Under the pieces are notes generated by a model that saw only the letters and a list, made by a program, of their open reading frames with translations, had not been told where the DNA came from and searched no databases. Positions 45,143 through 56,493 of a DNA stretch of 64,000 nt are shown here, piece after piece (the first letter of the stretch is position 1; each line of letters starts with the position of its first letter). Position numbers and translations under genes: made by a program. Location: contig BSDZ01000025.1 of assembly GCA_030268105.1 (NCBI GenBank), positions 62,001-126,000 on the forward strand. The letters are read 5' to 3'. Source of the DNA: Volvox africanus (taxonomy: Eukaryota; Chlorophyta; Chlorophyceae; Chlamydomonadales; Volvocaceae).

Positions 45143-45156
45143 AGAGGGGGAATAAT
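45143..45156 (+). promoter_or_regulatory. Polypurine tract of chromovirus 2
   Basis: AGAGGGGGAATAAT abuts the 3' LTR start TGTTGT. Same layout as the tract of chromovirus 1. Confidence 0.85.
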
Positions 45157-45572
45157 TGTTGTATCCTTAATGCTTTGCTGTAAATCATTAAGAGATAATA
45201 ATAATAATCCATTTATCATTATTAATAATTACAAATAATTATCAGTCTCACCGTTACATGTTCCCATCTGGCATTCGATTTCTGGATCCCGCACCATCAA
45301 CGTTACTAACCACTTTCCCGAATCATTCGAACCTGTCGTTTAGTCCACGACCTGTATGGACTGGGCCATTTACCGCCTGAATGGTAAATGGTGGAACACC
45401 TGGTTCCTGGTTCACTGATCCTCCGGTTGTAGTGGTGACTTCTGAAGGTCACACCCGGTTCGAGGCCTTATGGTCTCTCAAGTACGACCTGGTCGGCGAT
45501 TCTACTTAATCGGGCTCTGGCACCACAACCGGTATCTTTTGATACCACCCTTCGTGGGTATTATATACAACA
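45157..45572 (+). repeat. 3' LTR of chromovirus 2
   Basis: 416 bp, equal in length to the 5' LTR, with seven substitutions and no indels seen. It ends in ATATACAACA and is followed by CCCCG, the repeated target site. Confidence 0.95.
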
Positions 45573-47110
45573 CCCCGGGCCTTTCCACACCAAGTCGTCT
45601 CTCAAGCCCGTCATGCTTATCTGCACTATTGTGATGTATTGGATTAATGACTAATGTATTGGATTATCGGACTAATGGAGATGTATTGGAAATGTTCACC
45701 GTTTGGCACCTACGTTTCCATGAAAGCTAGGACCGTCCTTGGAGGCTGCGCAAGGCACCACGACTTTGCAACCACAAATCGTTATATGGGCCAGCTTGGT
45801 AGCTCTAAAAAACTGATGGCAACACCAAAGGAGCCGGATCCAAGAGTCCTGTAGCAGGACTCAGGATAGCTGCTAGGTTGTTGACGGTTGGCTGAAGCGG
45901 GCTCAATGCAGAGGGCTGAAAAATGCAGAGGGCTGAATGCAGAGGGGGAAACAGCTGCGCTTGGAATGCAGGGTATGACTAGCTCTCAAATACCACAGCA
46001 AACCTTACCCGGATGGATTTGCCCTCTTTCGAGCAGGTGTACAACTGTCATCCAAGGTTTGGGAGGAGTACTCGGTTGTCATTGAAGTTGAGCATCCTTT
46101 TATGGCTGTTGGTTTCTGTATGTAGGTGGCTTGTTTCTTTTGCCTTCTTGATGTCACGGCTACAAGTCATTTTGCCGCCTTAGCAACAGGGGCGGTGTCC
46201 CGTGTGCTGAAGCTAGTCAACGTTTTGTGCCCTGGCCTCCTTCCATCATCATCTCTTAGTTGTTCCCCGCCCCGCGCTTTGTTTGTCTTTCTTCGTGCAC
46301 ATGCCCGGTGCAGAGAAAGTTTCCTTTGCCTTAACCCCATCTCCTGTAGCCCGGGTGCTGCTTTTTGCTTTAGGGAATTGAAGACGGTGCACCTGTCTGT
46401 CCTTAGCCTCATCATTGTCAGGTTCATTGCGCAACTTGGCAATAGTACTGTTTACGGGGTTGGCATCTTAGGACTCTTGCTGTTCTGGTGGTGTGCTCCC
46501 TTGTAACAGGCTGAGCTGAGTCGGTGGTTGGGTGTTTAGCAGAGCGGAGGTGGCAGCGTGCTTGCTGCCAGAGAGAGGTGTTCATGCGGACAAGCGGAGC
46601 GCAGCAGTTGTCAGCGGCGTTGCCTTTCTTCCCCCCTTAGTCCAGTTCACCTCCATCGCATAGAGCATAGAGTCCTGGTGTGGGTTCTGATTGGATTGTT
46701 GATTGCATGGGGTTTGCAGAGGCCTTCCTTTGCCGGGCTGTAACAGATCAAAACCGCGCCCTTGTCATAAGGTTCGTCATTTAACGACGGAGGCCCTCCC
46801 ATGTAATCAACCGGATTACCTAACCTCGTTCATTTTCACAAACCTTTGATTGCTAGGATAACCATATTCAAGACTGTGTTGAAACATCACCATCGCAAAA
46901 TAAGCAAACGAAGCACCGTGACAGGTGTCCACATCCACATTCACGCAAACAGCCCATCGTGGCATCCGCGCGCTGAGTGCCAAGCCGTTCCGGGCCAAAC
47001 CAAAACCTAACCATCTACAGCCCGCATGCCGCACCTGCCCAGCCCTCGCATGGCCCAGATCCGGCAGCCAGCCCGTCATCCGCACGAGATGGATTCGTCA
47101 ACCAGATCTT
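45573..47110. other. Intergenic, 3' of VPS52
   Basis: It begins with the CCCCG target duplication. No exon, RNA gene or repeat is supported. There is a short tandem GAATGCAGAGGGCTGAA-like duplication near 45900-45945. The end nearest 47110 should hold the 3' UTR of VPS52. Confidence 0.45.
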
Positions 47111-50100
47111 TTAAGTCTTGGTGATGCGCTTGATTTCGTACATTATGGATGGGACATTGACCGCTTCCCGCACGAGCATGAGACCGTCAGCGCCTTGCCG
47201 CTTGAGCAGCTCCAAGAACCTGAAGTCGAACATGGAGAAGTTGGGATGAATCAAAAGCTAGGACCGTGCCTGGCCCGGAACAAGGCCCTATGGTTACATA
47301 CACATCTGATATAGATTACGCAATCACCAAATGTAAGCGCAACCATGATCAATCATTACGACGCATTCAAACAGCCCTGCGCTTAACCACAGCAGCGATT
47401 AGAGGGAGAATACACACATTCAAATTCTCCTCACAACATTCGTCAATTTGGACATCGTGTTCTCATTATATCATATGTCCTGTGCCTCATGCATTAATTT
47501 CACATGTGTATACCTGTCTTTTCTCGAAGTTCTTCGGCCAACCGCTCAATTCTGCTTGTACTGCACGTTTTTTGTCCCGCAGATACCCTTGTGCACCAAG
47601 GACATGCTGCAGACACGGTGCTCTATTTGTGAACATGCAATTTCAATCCATGCATGATCCGATAAGTTAAAAGTCTTCCACGTCGTCCCATCTTCTCCGG
47701 GCACCGTCCAAACCCAATCCCTTAATGGTGCTTAGCATCCTTATATGTTCCTTAACAAACAGTACTCTGTCTCGTTTATCCGCCTTCCCCGCCTCACCGT
47801 GTATAATATTTGAGCAGAGAGGTCATAGACGCCTGCAGCACGTCCCGCCCACAGCTGGTCTCCGCAAACTGGGCTGCCACCTCTCGATGCATCGCGTCAA
47901 TGGCGTCCTTCCACCTGCACCAGTAAATCCAACGAAGCATTGCGTGAGGAAGGGGACCAGCCGGTTCCGGATAGATGTATGATATATAAGAGGTTATGAG
48001 CAGCCCGGCGAACTGGATAGTGTTGGAAGGACGTGCAGTTGTGCCTAGATGGGGGGCTGAGTCTGATGGGGGGGGGGGGTTGCGATGTGGCACTTGGGAC
48101 CAAGCGCTGCGCGCAGAGTTGCTACAGAACCTGCCAAGCCCGTGCGCCTAACGTAGAGCTCCGGGACGAACCCTTCCCCCGAACCCAACACCCCTCGTCT
48201 CCATTTCAAACACTTCCTCCCTCGCGTCTTCTCGAGACCATCAACATACTCCCAGGCTGGGGGTCCCAGCCCCTCAAAGACCCTACGCTCTTCATCCCGG
48301 ACCTGAGAAGAGCCGCTGCATAACGTCGCATGCACACGCACCCGATACGCATATGGCCCCGTACCGTGTAGCGAAATCTCTCAGGATGGGTGCCGCCTGC
48401 GGGGGCGCGTACCCAGGTATATGCTGTCCCTCCGGAACACCGGAGCGCTTGGCTGCCTGCTCCGCCTTCTTGACCCAGTCCACCAGCTCCCGAAAGTGGA
48501 CTGCCAGCTGGTCGTCCACGAACAGGCCCGTGCACGAGGCCAGCTGGTCCTGAGCGGTTCAGGAGGACAACGATCATCGGGAAGGGGAACAAACAGTTTG
48601 GATGTGCCATGTAAAATTTCAGGGGTTGGCAGCTCTGTATGACCAGTAGAAGCCGATACCAAAAGGAGCTGAGAGGAAGTGATTATAAGAACATATGCAA
48701 AACACAACATACAAATCCTACGGTTTAAATGGGCTTGAAGGCATTTCGTTCGGGGCCTGGTTGCAGATCACAGCACGGTCACGTGTAATTCAGATCGTCC
48801 CCACCTCGCACTCTTTCAGGTTGTTGAGCCCCGTCCGTCCAATGCCAACGCTTGTCGCCGCCACACCAGGCCCCGGCCCTGGTCCCGCCGCCGCGCCCGT
48901 GCCGCCCGTTGGCGTCGTAGCCGCCGGTCCCCCGGCCGCGGCGCCGCCAGATGTGGAGGACGCCAGTGGCGGCGCTGCCGCAACGGCGCCGACAAGACTT
49001 CCTGCTGCCGCTGAACGCAAGGTAATGTGGATATGGTTATACTGCACGATAAGGAAGATGATGCCGGTACGGCGGTCCTTGAATAAATTGGACATACGCA
49101 GAAGCAGATCGTGCATGACCTGCCACAACCGCTCCATCATGTCCACAAACGACTGCGCCTTGAAGATGCCTGAGGATTGAGGAAATTTGCCGCCGATAAA
49201 GTGTCAATGCCTTCGGATGCAGCGGGATGACAAGAAACAAACACAAAACGACACGCTGAATACGTGCTGAGGACGATGTGTGCAGTTGTAGAAGGCAATC
49301 CAGCCTCCGAATTGCAGGAGGTAGCACCTCTTAGCAGAAAACAATTGCTGGGTCGCTAACGTCTCAAACAGGAAAGACAAGCCAGGATGGGAGCCGGTCG
49401 AGAGCGCAATATCCGCAGAGAAAAGTCTGAACCATTTTTTCAACGGAGGCCACCAGGGTCGGTGAAGCGATGGTTTCCCATCACATAACACCATAGCCCC
49501 TACAGGATATCCTTCCCCCTCACCAAATGCACATGCAGAAATAAACTGATGTACCCATACAGCGGGACACACCTCATATGCAGGTTCCATGTAAGATATT
49601 CGCCCCTTGCTCTCCCGCCGCTCACCCGGATCACTGCTATCGTACCCCGCCATCAGGACGAGAATAGACGATGATAGCGCCGCGTATCGCCGCGTGACAA
49701 AGTGCGGCGCCGTGGAGTCCACGAACAAGGAGCGTTCAACACCGGGACGGATGGACTGAAGTTGCCCATCAAAAAGTAGCTGCCACGAACATGAAAGAGA
49801 GACAGGATCAAAATGTGCTTTAAGGAAACCCCTCGGTGGGTGCGCCTGTTAGCAGCTGTGCTTATCCTTTTGTGTAAGGATTGACCGGGCCAGCGGCACG
49901 GCGCAGCCCTCAAATTGAAGGCCGGGGTAAAAGTATGATCACGATGTGTAATGGCGGGTGTGGCCTTGGATTTTGTTATTATTGCACATGAGAGGGCAGC
50001 CATAAATAGCCAGGCATCTACAGTGCACAGGGACACACGGTACCCGGGATCCCGCGGCCCTGAGTAGGCCATTCGCAATCCATTTAGGGTGACTCGCTTC

Positions 50101-53100
50101 CCGAGGGAACGTTCTCCCCCTGCCTCCCAGTACACATTTGTGCGGCCCTCCCTCCCTCCGGCCACTAGAGTTAACGGCCAGTCTAGGACTGGGATGGGTC
50201 TCGCACACACACCCTCCCCCCGGCTGCCGCCCTCACCTTAAAGCGGGGCCACAAGAGCAGGTGAACCCTGTCAAGGTAGTCGTCCAATGTTGGCACCCGC
50301 CGGCGCATCATGAGCTTGCGGTGGTCATGGTTGATACGGATCATCAGCAGGATGCAAATCAGGTCGCTGATGTTCTGCAGGGAGTGGAATTGCAAACAAC
50401 GAGGGCAAGGGAGAGGTATAGATTGATATAACAATGTAAGAATATGAGGGACGGCAGCCCGGAGACGGACTGGCAGTGAACAAGAAATCCCAGATGTGTG
50501 GGCCTGATGGGCGGCAAACGGAAAAAGCTAGCAAGATTATGCAGCTCCCCCAGGGGCTCGCAACCATACGCTGCTTGCAAGCTGTGGTTTTACGGCGGAC
50601 CTGTGCCCCAGCAAAGATCATCATCTGCATCGTGAAAACATGAGGGTTACAGTGTCGTATTGAAACGTGAATGGACGGATCCCAGAGCAGACGGGTAACA
50701 GATCGGCGAAGGCGATCCTTAATAACTATTAAAGCAACTTAATCAACACAGAAATAATTATGCGGCCTGCGGTCCCTACCTTTGTCGGCCCCTCCTCATA
50801 CACAGCAACAGCCCAATCGGGCGATAGGATATGTTGAGCGCCCTTAATTATTTCCTACCACCCCACTCCCCCCATTCCCATATTCATAACCGCAACATTA
50901 CACTTGTCAAACAAGACGCAGCCTCCTTCTGTAATTAAGTAGCACCCCAAGCTATTCCACCCTGAATTCCCCCAAACACACACCATCAGTCTGTATCGCA
51001 CTAAGCTCGACATTTCTTTCGGATGCACAAGCACGCCATTCGCCATTCAAGTATTGCACCAACTGAAGAAGGGCGCCTTCCTTCTGTGCTCGGCCATATT
51101 CAAACATACCTGCAGATTCTGCACCAGGTCTCCTTCCACCACCCCTACCACCGGCGCAAACATGTCCCGAAAGACAGGCAGTCCCTCGTCCTCATCGAAG
51201 AAGTCGCAACAGAAGAGGTACTCCGAGGTCGCGGTATCCAGCAACAGCTTATGCACATTACGAAAGATAACCTGACGGGGCGAATGTCGGACTTCAGACG
51301 TATAACGCGTCGCAAGCAGAGGCAACCCCTACGCTGGGATAGGAAACAACTAGAAACACGAACATAGAAAAGAGGGAAGAAGCATTGAACAACGGAAAAT
51401 TCCCACTTCATAAACCTTGCCATGCGTGTGTAACCAGAAACTTCACCATCCCATTCGGCGGTTGGGTGCGAATTAAGTTTATTACTGCTGGACGTCCTGC
51501 AAAGGTTAACAAGGTTTACATCCAGCAGACGAGGTACGCCCGAACATGTACTTACACCTTCATGTTTCCCATACCGTGATGTAAGGCGGGTAGCACACCC
51601 TAATCCTCGGCGCATTGGCGAACAGTTAACACCAGGGATTTAGCACAATGAGCAGCCCTGGACCCGGCTAAACCATGCATCTCAGTTCACTTCACGTTAC
51701 AAATTCTTAACTTCCTCAATGCCGGCCGCGGAATCCTGATCTCCCTGCCCACCTCGTAAGGGTACTTTTGCCCAGCGTCTTCCGCCTGATGGGGGATGAT
51801 TGGTGGCTTGTCAAGCTGGTCAAGGATTGCTGCTCGCTCGCCGAGGCTGAAGGTAGCCTCCTGCACATACGGGCAACCATCAGGGAGGTGAGAAGCTTGC
51901 CGCCGAAGGGACGGTGCAATACACATCGACGCCCAATACATGTGCCGACGCCCGGCTCATTGGGTTGGGTTGCATAGGAGGTTAAGCGGAACCCGTATGG
52001 AAGAAGCGAACCGTTTTATCAGACGACGGAGCAGCACTAGCAACAATAACGGGGAGAGAGTCCAGAATCTTTCTTTCAACCGAATCCATTTTCCGATCCT
52101 TCCATCATTTCAGCCAGCTTGCCTTTCCCTAGTACCAGCCTCTTGTGGCACCAGTCGGGCCAGAGCCATTATTTGCCTAATCTTCTCATTAATTCATCCT
52201 GGGTTACCCTTCTGTATGTAACCCATGCCTGCCTGGCATACCCTGACCCAGTCCTACACTGCCTCACCGTTGTGGCCCGCGAGGCCCCCTTCCCGAACAG
52301 CGCGGTTATGCCCGCACCCCCACCGCCGCCCTCCGGTGCCCCCAGCACGTCAGCCGCTCCTGCCACCGCTGCCTGCATCTTCTCCATGGCGTTTTGATAG
52401 GTGCGGAAGTGCGATGCGAGGATGCGGGACAGCACAGACACGTACTCGTTGCGAATCTGGGTAGGGAACGGGGAACAACGTGAACGGCAGGCAGCCGGGC
52501 AGTGCGAAGAGGTCATAAAACATGCCAGAAAGGGGCGCAGTGAGGAAGGAGAGGACGCGAGAGTGACGAGACCATATGCAGGCGGGGTAAAAATAGTATG
52601 ACAATAAGCCACGCAACTTCCGAGTCGAATGGCCATTATATCACGGGGCATCAAGGGGGAACAGAGCGTTGTAAACGGTGTGTCCTTGACCACTTCGGCG
52701 TGGATTGCCTGGTGGACACGCCTTGGCCCTTCACCCTACAGCTGCTGCAGTCAGCCGGGCCGACTGGGCCGTACGAGCTTTCCATCCTCCCGTTCCATGC
52801 AGCGCATGCTAACACCCGTTCATATTTACCATACGCACGCGTCCGGGTCCACGCATCAACCCCAGGAACGAGCTTTCCCACATACAGCGCAGCTTCCGGG
52901 GCAGCCTTCAGTCGGTAAGCCTTCCGGGGCAGCCTTCAGCCGCCACGTCGGTAACATTTAGCTTCATTTTGTTCTGCCACCCAGTTACGTGCATGTGTGT
53001 GTGTGTGTGTGTGTCCACTCCTATCCACATTTACTCACTTCCGTATACACGTCCGGTCCGTGAACCCGCAGGAAGCGCATGAAGTACTTGTACTTGAGCA

Positions 53101-55870
53101 GAACCGACTGCTGGATGATCTGCACGTTGGTCTTAGGCCGCTTGAGCTGGTAAACCTTGTTCATCATGAAGTCACGAACCTGGATGGCAGGACCAGGTGG
53201 TGAAGGATCAGCCTGGATCAACATGCCGTCGAATAGGAAGGACCATGGAGATGCCGCTGCCATGGCGCGCCGTAAATTGTAACTTATCTCGCTCCACTTT
53301 CATCTGTGTGATATATTGCTTATCTGTGGATTGCATACGACGCTTTGGTGAGTTGCTTTACTGCTGCGTCTTTAATACAGGGCACACCTTCAAGACGGCC
53401 TGAAGGTACCCACTTTGGTAACCGCCTTAATGCGCAACTTCTCCAGCGTGCTCTCCACGTCCCGCTTCGCCAGCGACCCGCGGGCCACTGGGTCATCCCG
53501 CAAGAAATTAAGCTTGCGATCCAGAGACAGCAACGGCTCCATGAACTCCTCGTTCACCTACGCGCCGGCATGGTCGGATACAAGAACCGCCGCAGTGATT
53601 ACCGCGCCAGCGTGCAGTCACAAACGCAACAGGTATAAAACATCGACAATGTGGAAATAAATCGGTCTAGATGCTCACTCACTGTGGCATTTGTCGGGGT
53701 TGGCTATACGATCAGCCCCTCCGACCAGAGATTTCATACAAGGCTCGCCTCGCTTTCAGAGCTTACCTGTATAAGACTATGTAATGTGGCTTACGATAAC
53801 ACGCATACCCAATTGGCAATCAAGTCTTGTTACAGGTCTACAGGTGGACCTTTCCCTGGTGGGACGACGTGTGTCCGCTGACTACCCTATTCCTCACACC
53901 TCCATGCAGAAACGGCCTCCTCACACTCGACCATTTTTATTCGTTTCTCTTTTGGTTAGATTTTTTCTTGGTTGGACTCCAGCGGGTCCCGCACCTCGTG
54001 GTCTATGATGGAGGTCACCAGCTCATCGCTAATGAGTAGCTGCTCGATGAAGGAGCCCAGCTGAGCCTCCGCTGCTCGTCGGTTCCGGAGCTTAGTGCCC
54101 ATGGACTGCGACTGAACCTGCAGCTGCCGGATTTCCTCGCCAACCTGTGGGCAAGGGTAGAGAAATGATATGCAGCGGGTTGTGTAACAAGCAAACGAGA
54201 AGCTAAGAGCCCATTCATGCAAGTGGGCGTATGAAAAAAGAACGAAGTGCGTGCGTGCGTGCACATCAACAATAAGTTTTCTGCAACCGGCCGTAAAGCT
54301 TGAGGAACTGATGCCATGCAACATCCCATGGCATCTACGAGGACTCATGCGCCAAATGCGCTGAACCTGTCAATACGCGCATTAATGCCATGTCAACATA
54401 CGACATGACGCATGGGCGTTCACGTCCTTTCCTAATAACAAGTAAACCCTTCGTGACTGCGACCCCATGACCTGCTGAGATGTTATCACCTTGTCACAAT
54501 GGCTCCCTCTGAGAAGGCAAAACCCCACCTAAGATGTAATGGATGCCACATTCGCAACGTTAGGGACCCCTTCTTCCGCTGTCCTCGCCTTGTTGCTCCG
54601 TCGCTGGCGTGGGGCTCCCTTGCAGCTCTGATCCATGCCCCACCCGTTGGCTGTGCAGCAGACACCGACATGCCCTCACCTTGCCCAGTTCCGATTGAAA
54701 CCTGCCCAACAGCTGCTCGATGCCCGACAAAATGGAGTCACACGTCTTGATCTGGATTGGGAAGGATTTCATAGGTGGACGGCACGATGGGATGTGAATT
54801 TCGCGTCTGTCGGTGGTGCCTTCAACCAGCACAGCAACGATATGATGCCGCAGGGCACTTAACCTTTGGAAAGATTAGGCCGCAGCGTGACAACCATGCC
54901 AAGCAAAGAGGACAGACTGGAGGGGTACTGTCAGCCCGTGTCATGGCGGCGGGCAATTATTAAAGCTGAGTGAACTAGGAAAGTTTTTGTGATTGGAGAT
55001 GACAACAAAGTAAAAACATTGCGTGACGCCAAGAGAATGCAACAGCTTAGGTCAGGAGTAAAGCGCAATATTGCAGCTTGATTTCGGAATCATAGATGCC
55101 AGCGGTCCTTGACAGGTACATGCTGAGGGTCACTGACGGACCTTGGGGCAATTCGGACGCTATCCAGCCTCACTACAATGTGCTTCAGATTTGGGCATTG
55201 GTATCGTCCAGCAAAAACTGATGGCAAGCGTGGCAGCCAAGCTTCGGCTCTCCTAGATGATGGACATTTCCTGTATCCAGGGAGGTCCTAGGAGTGCGGC
55301 ATGTTATCCTGGGGCGCAGCTCCCACACGGTGCGAATGATGGGAACTGCTGTTCCCTCCCCCTCCTTCGCAGTGTACCCGTGCGCCCGCGCGCTTGTTCC
55401 AGCCCAAAGGAGACCGCCCGTAACCCTTAACGATTTGCTCAATAGACGGACGGGTCAAGCCTGGGAGTGTGTGTCTACTGCCCAATCCCATGCTCCCCTT
55501 GATCTCCTTTCATAACACTAACCTGGTCGTGTAATGCGACCATATTGTCGCTTTCCTGGATGTAGTCCTGAATGGACTCGAGCTCAACAGTGCGCAACTT
55601 GTCATCGATTTCCCGTGCATATTCCTTCACGACACGGCCTTGCTCAAGGATCCCTTTAATCACATCATGCTCCTGAAACTCCTCCAAGTCCTTGTCAACG
55701 TCCTGAAGGCTAATTACGCCACCATCGCCGAGGATGTCAGAGACGCTAAGGTTATCGGCCAGGGGAGTGACATCTGTATCCAAATCATCTCCCTCGAACA
55801 AGTCGTTCATAAGCTGTTTTCGCAAGTTCTCGGCATACTTTGCAGCATCGGTGCCGCTTGCGACAGCCAT
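47111..55870 (-). CDS. VPS52: Vacuolar protein sorting protein 52 (GARP/EARP subunit)
   Basis: Subunit of the GARP/EARP tethering complexes that receive endosome-derived vesicles at the trans-Golgi and recycling endosomes. Fourteen minus-strand exons fit with matching phase: 55870-55523, 54751-54680, 54144-53995, 53557-53414, 53179-53039, 52456-52268, 51860-51753, 51271-51110, 50374-50237, 49779-49626, 49169-48805, 48549-48365, 47914-47798, 47219-47111 (TAA), giving 793 aa against roughly 640-720 usual. The N-terminus has the family signature LQDVDKDLEEFQEHDVIKGI and ESIQDYIQESDNMVALH; the coiled-coil half follows (IKTCDSILSGIEQLL, MGTKLRNRR, LLISDELV). Later blocks include PYEVIFRNVHKLLLDTATSE, LLWPRFK, HFVTRRYA, WQVMHDLLLRMSNL and the C-terminal FLELLKRQGADG. 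Extra length comes mainly from an Ala/Gly/Pro-rich insertion in exon 11. The ATG at 55870 is followed directly by plausible sequence and divergent intergenic DNA. Confidence 0.95.
52992..53015. repeat. (GT)n microsatellite in a VPS52 intron
   Basis: About a dozen GT units lie in the intron between exons 5 and 6 of VPS52. A comparable (CA)n run lies at 59765-59782, in an intron of the neighbouring plus-strand gene. Both are ordinary dinucleotide repeats. Confidence 0.9.
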
Positions 55871-56493
55871 TCTTAAAGCAGGTCAGGCCGTTTATGAGAG
55901 GACGTTTATGAGGAACAATTGATTGTAGTGATCAGCCTGACGTCTCAGCCGAGGGTTATGGACGTCTGATCCATACTTTCTATCTGGCGACGACTGTGGA
56001 AATTCTCATCAAATAACAGCATATGACAGTATTGTAAATAGCATTTGAAATACCTTCGTTAGATGCTGGGAATCAACCATCACATGTCCTGTGCAGCCCG
56101 CTGCCGTAGAAAAATGCCTCAGGACGTGCTGAGCAAGAATATGCACTACCATTACCAGGTTGATACAGTTTTACAGTGATGATTGATTTTATTCTGCATT
56201 ACTGAGCATTACGTACAGCAAATGCAAGGAGAGGGTTGAGGGTCCACCTCTACATAGATTTGCCCCTCTAATTTGTTACTTCCATTGAAGAACAGCAGAA
56301 CCCAAGGAAATCGTTTTTAAGGGCATTCAGGCATTGGAGCCCCACGGTGCTTTTTGTGGCGTTTGCTACTTGCACCTGAGGACGCAATCCTTAGAGGCGC
56401 AGCCGACTGGAATTCTATAGACTTAGAATCACATAAGTTATCTTTACACAGTATAAATTATCTACGTTTTCCTAACTGTATAAAGTTATCTGC
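55871..56493. promoter_or_regulatory. Divergent intergenic region between VPS52 and the armadillo/coiled-coil gene
   Basis: The start codons of two genes transcribed away from each other lie 623 bp apart, so promoters and both 5' UTRs must fall here, possibly as a shared bidirectional promoter. AT-rich stretches (for example around 56140-56220 and 56400-56470) occur, but I could not identify a specific TATA box or motif with confidence. Confidence 0.45.

Larger units (their letters stand above)
38421..45572 (+). mobile_element. Ty3/gypsy chromovirus 2, full-length but coding region broken
   Basis: Two 416-bp LTRs (38421-38836 and 45157-45572) frame the element, and the 5-bp sequence CCCCG stands on both outer sides (38416-38420 and 45573-45577), an exact target-site duplication. 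Gag and pol lie between in the same order as in chromovirus 1. LTRs differ at seven positions (about 1.7%), so insertion is fairly recent. Coding lesions: a possible frame change near 39180-39270, a 1-bp loss near 41947, foreign sequence plus a minisatellite from 42954, a 1-bp loss near 43411 and a 4-bp loss near 44200. The element is non-functional as sequenced but could be mobilised by relatives. Confidence 0.95.

Noticed and set aside
54220..54260. Short GTGC tetramer run in a VPS52 intron
   Set aside because: A few units of simple sequence only; nothing to annotate.
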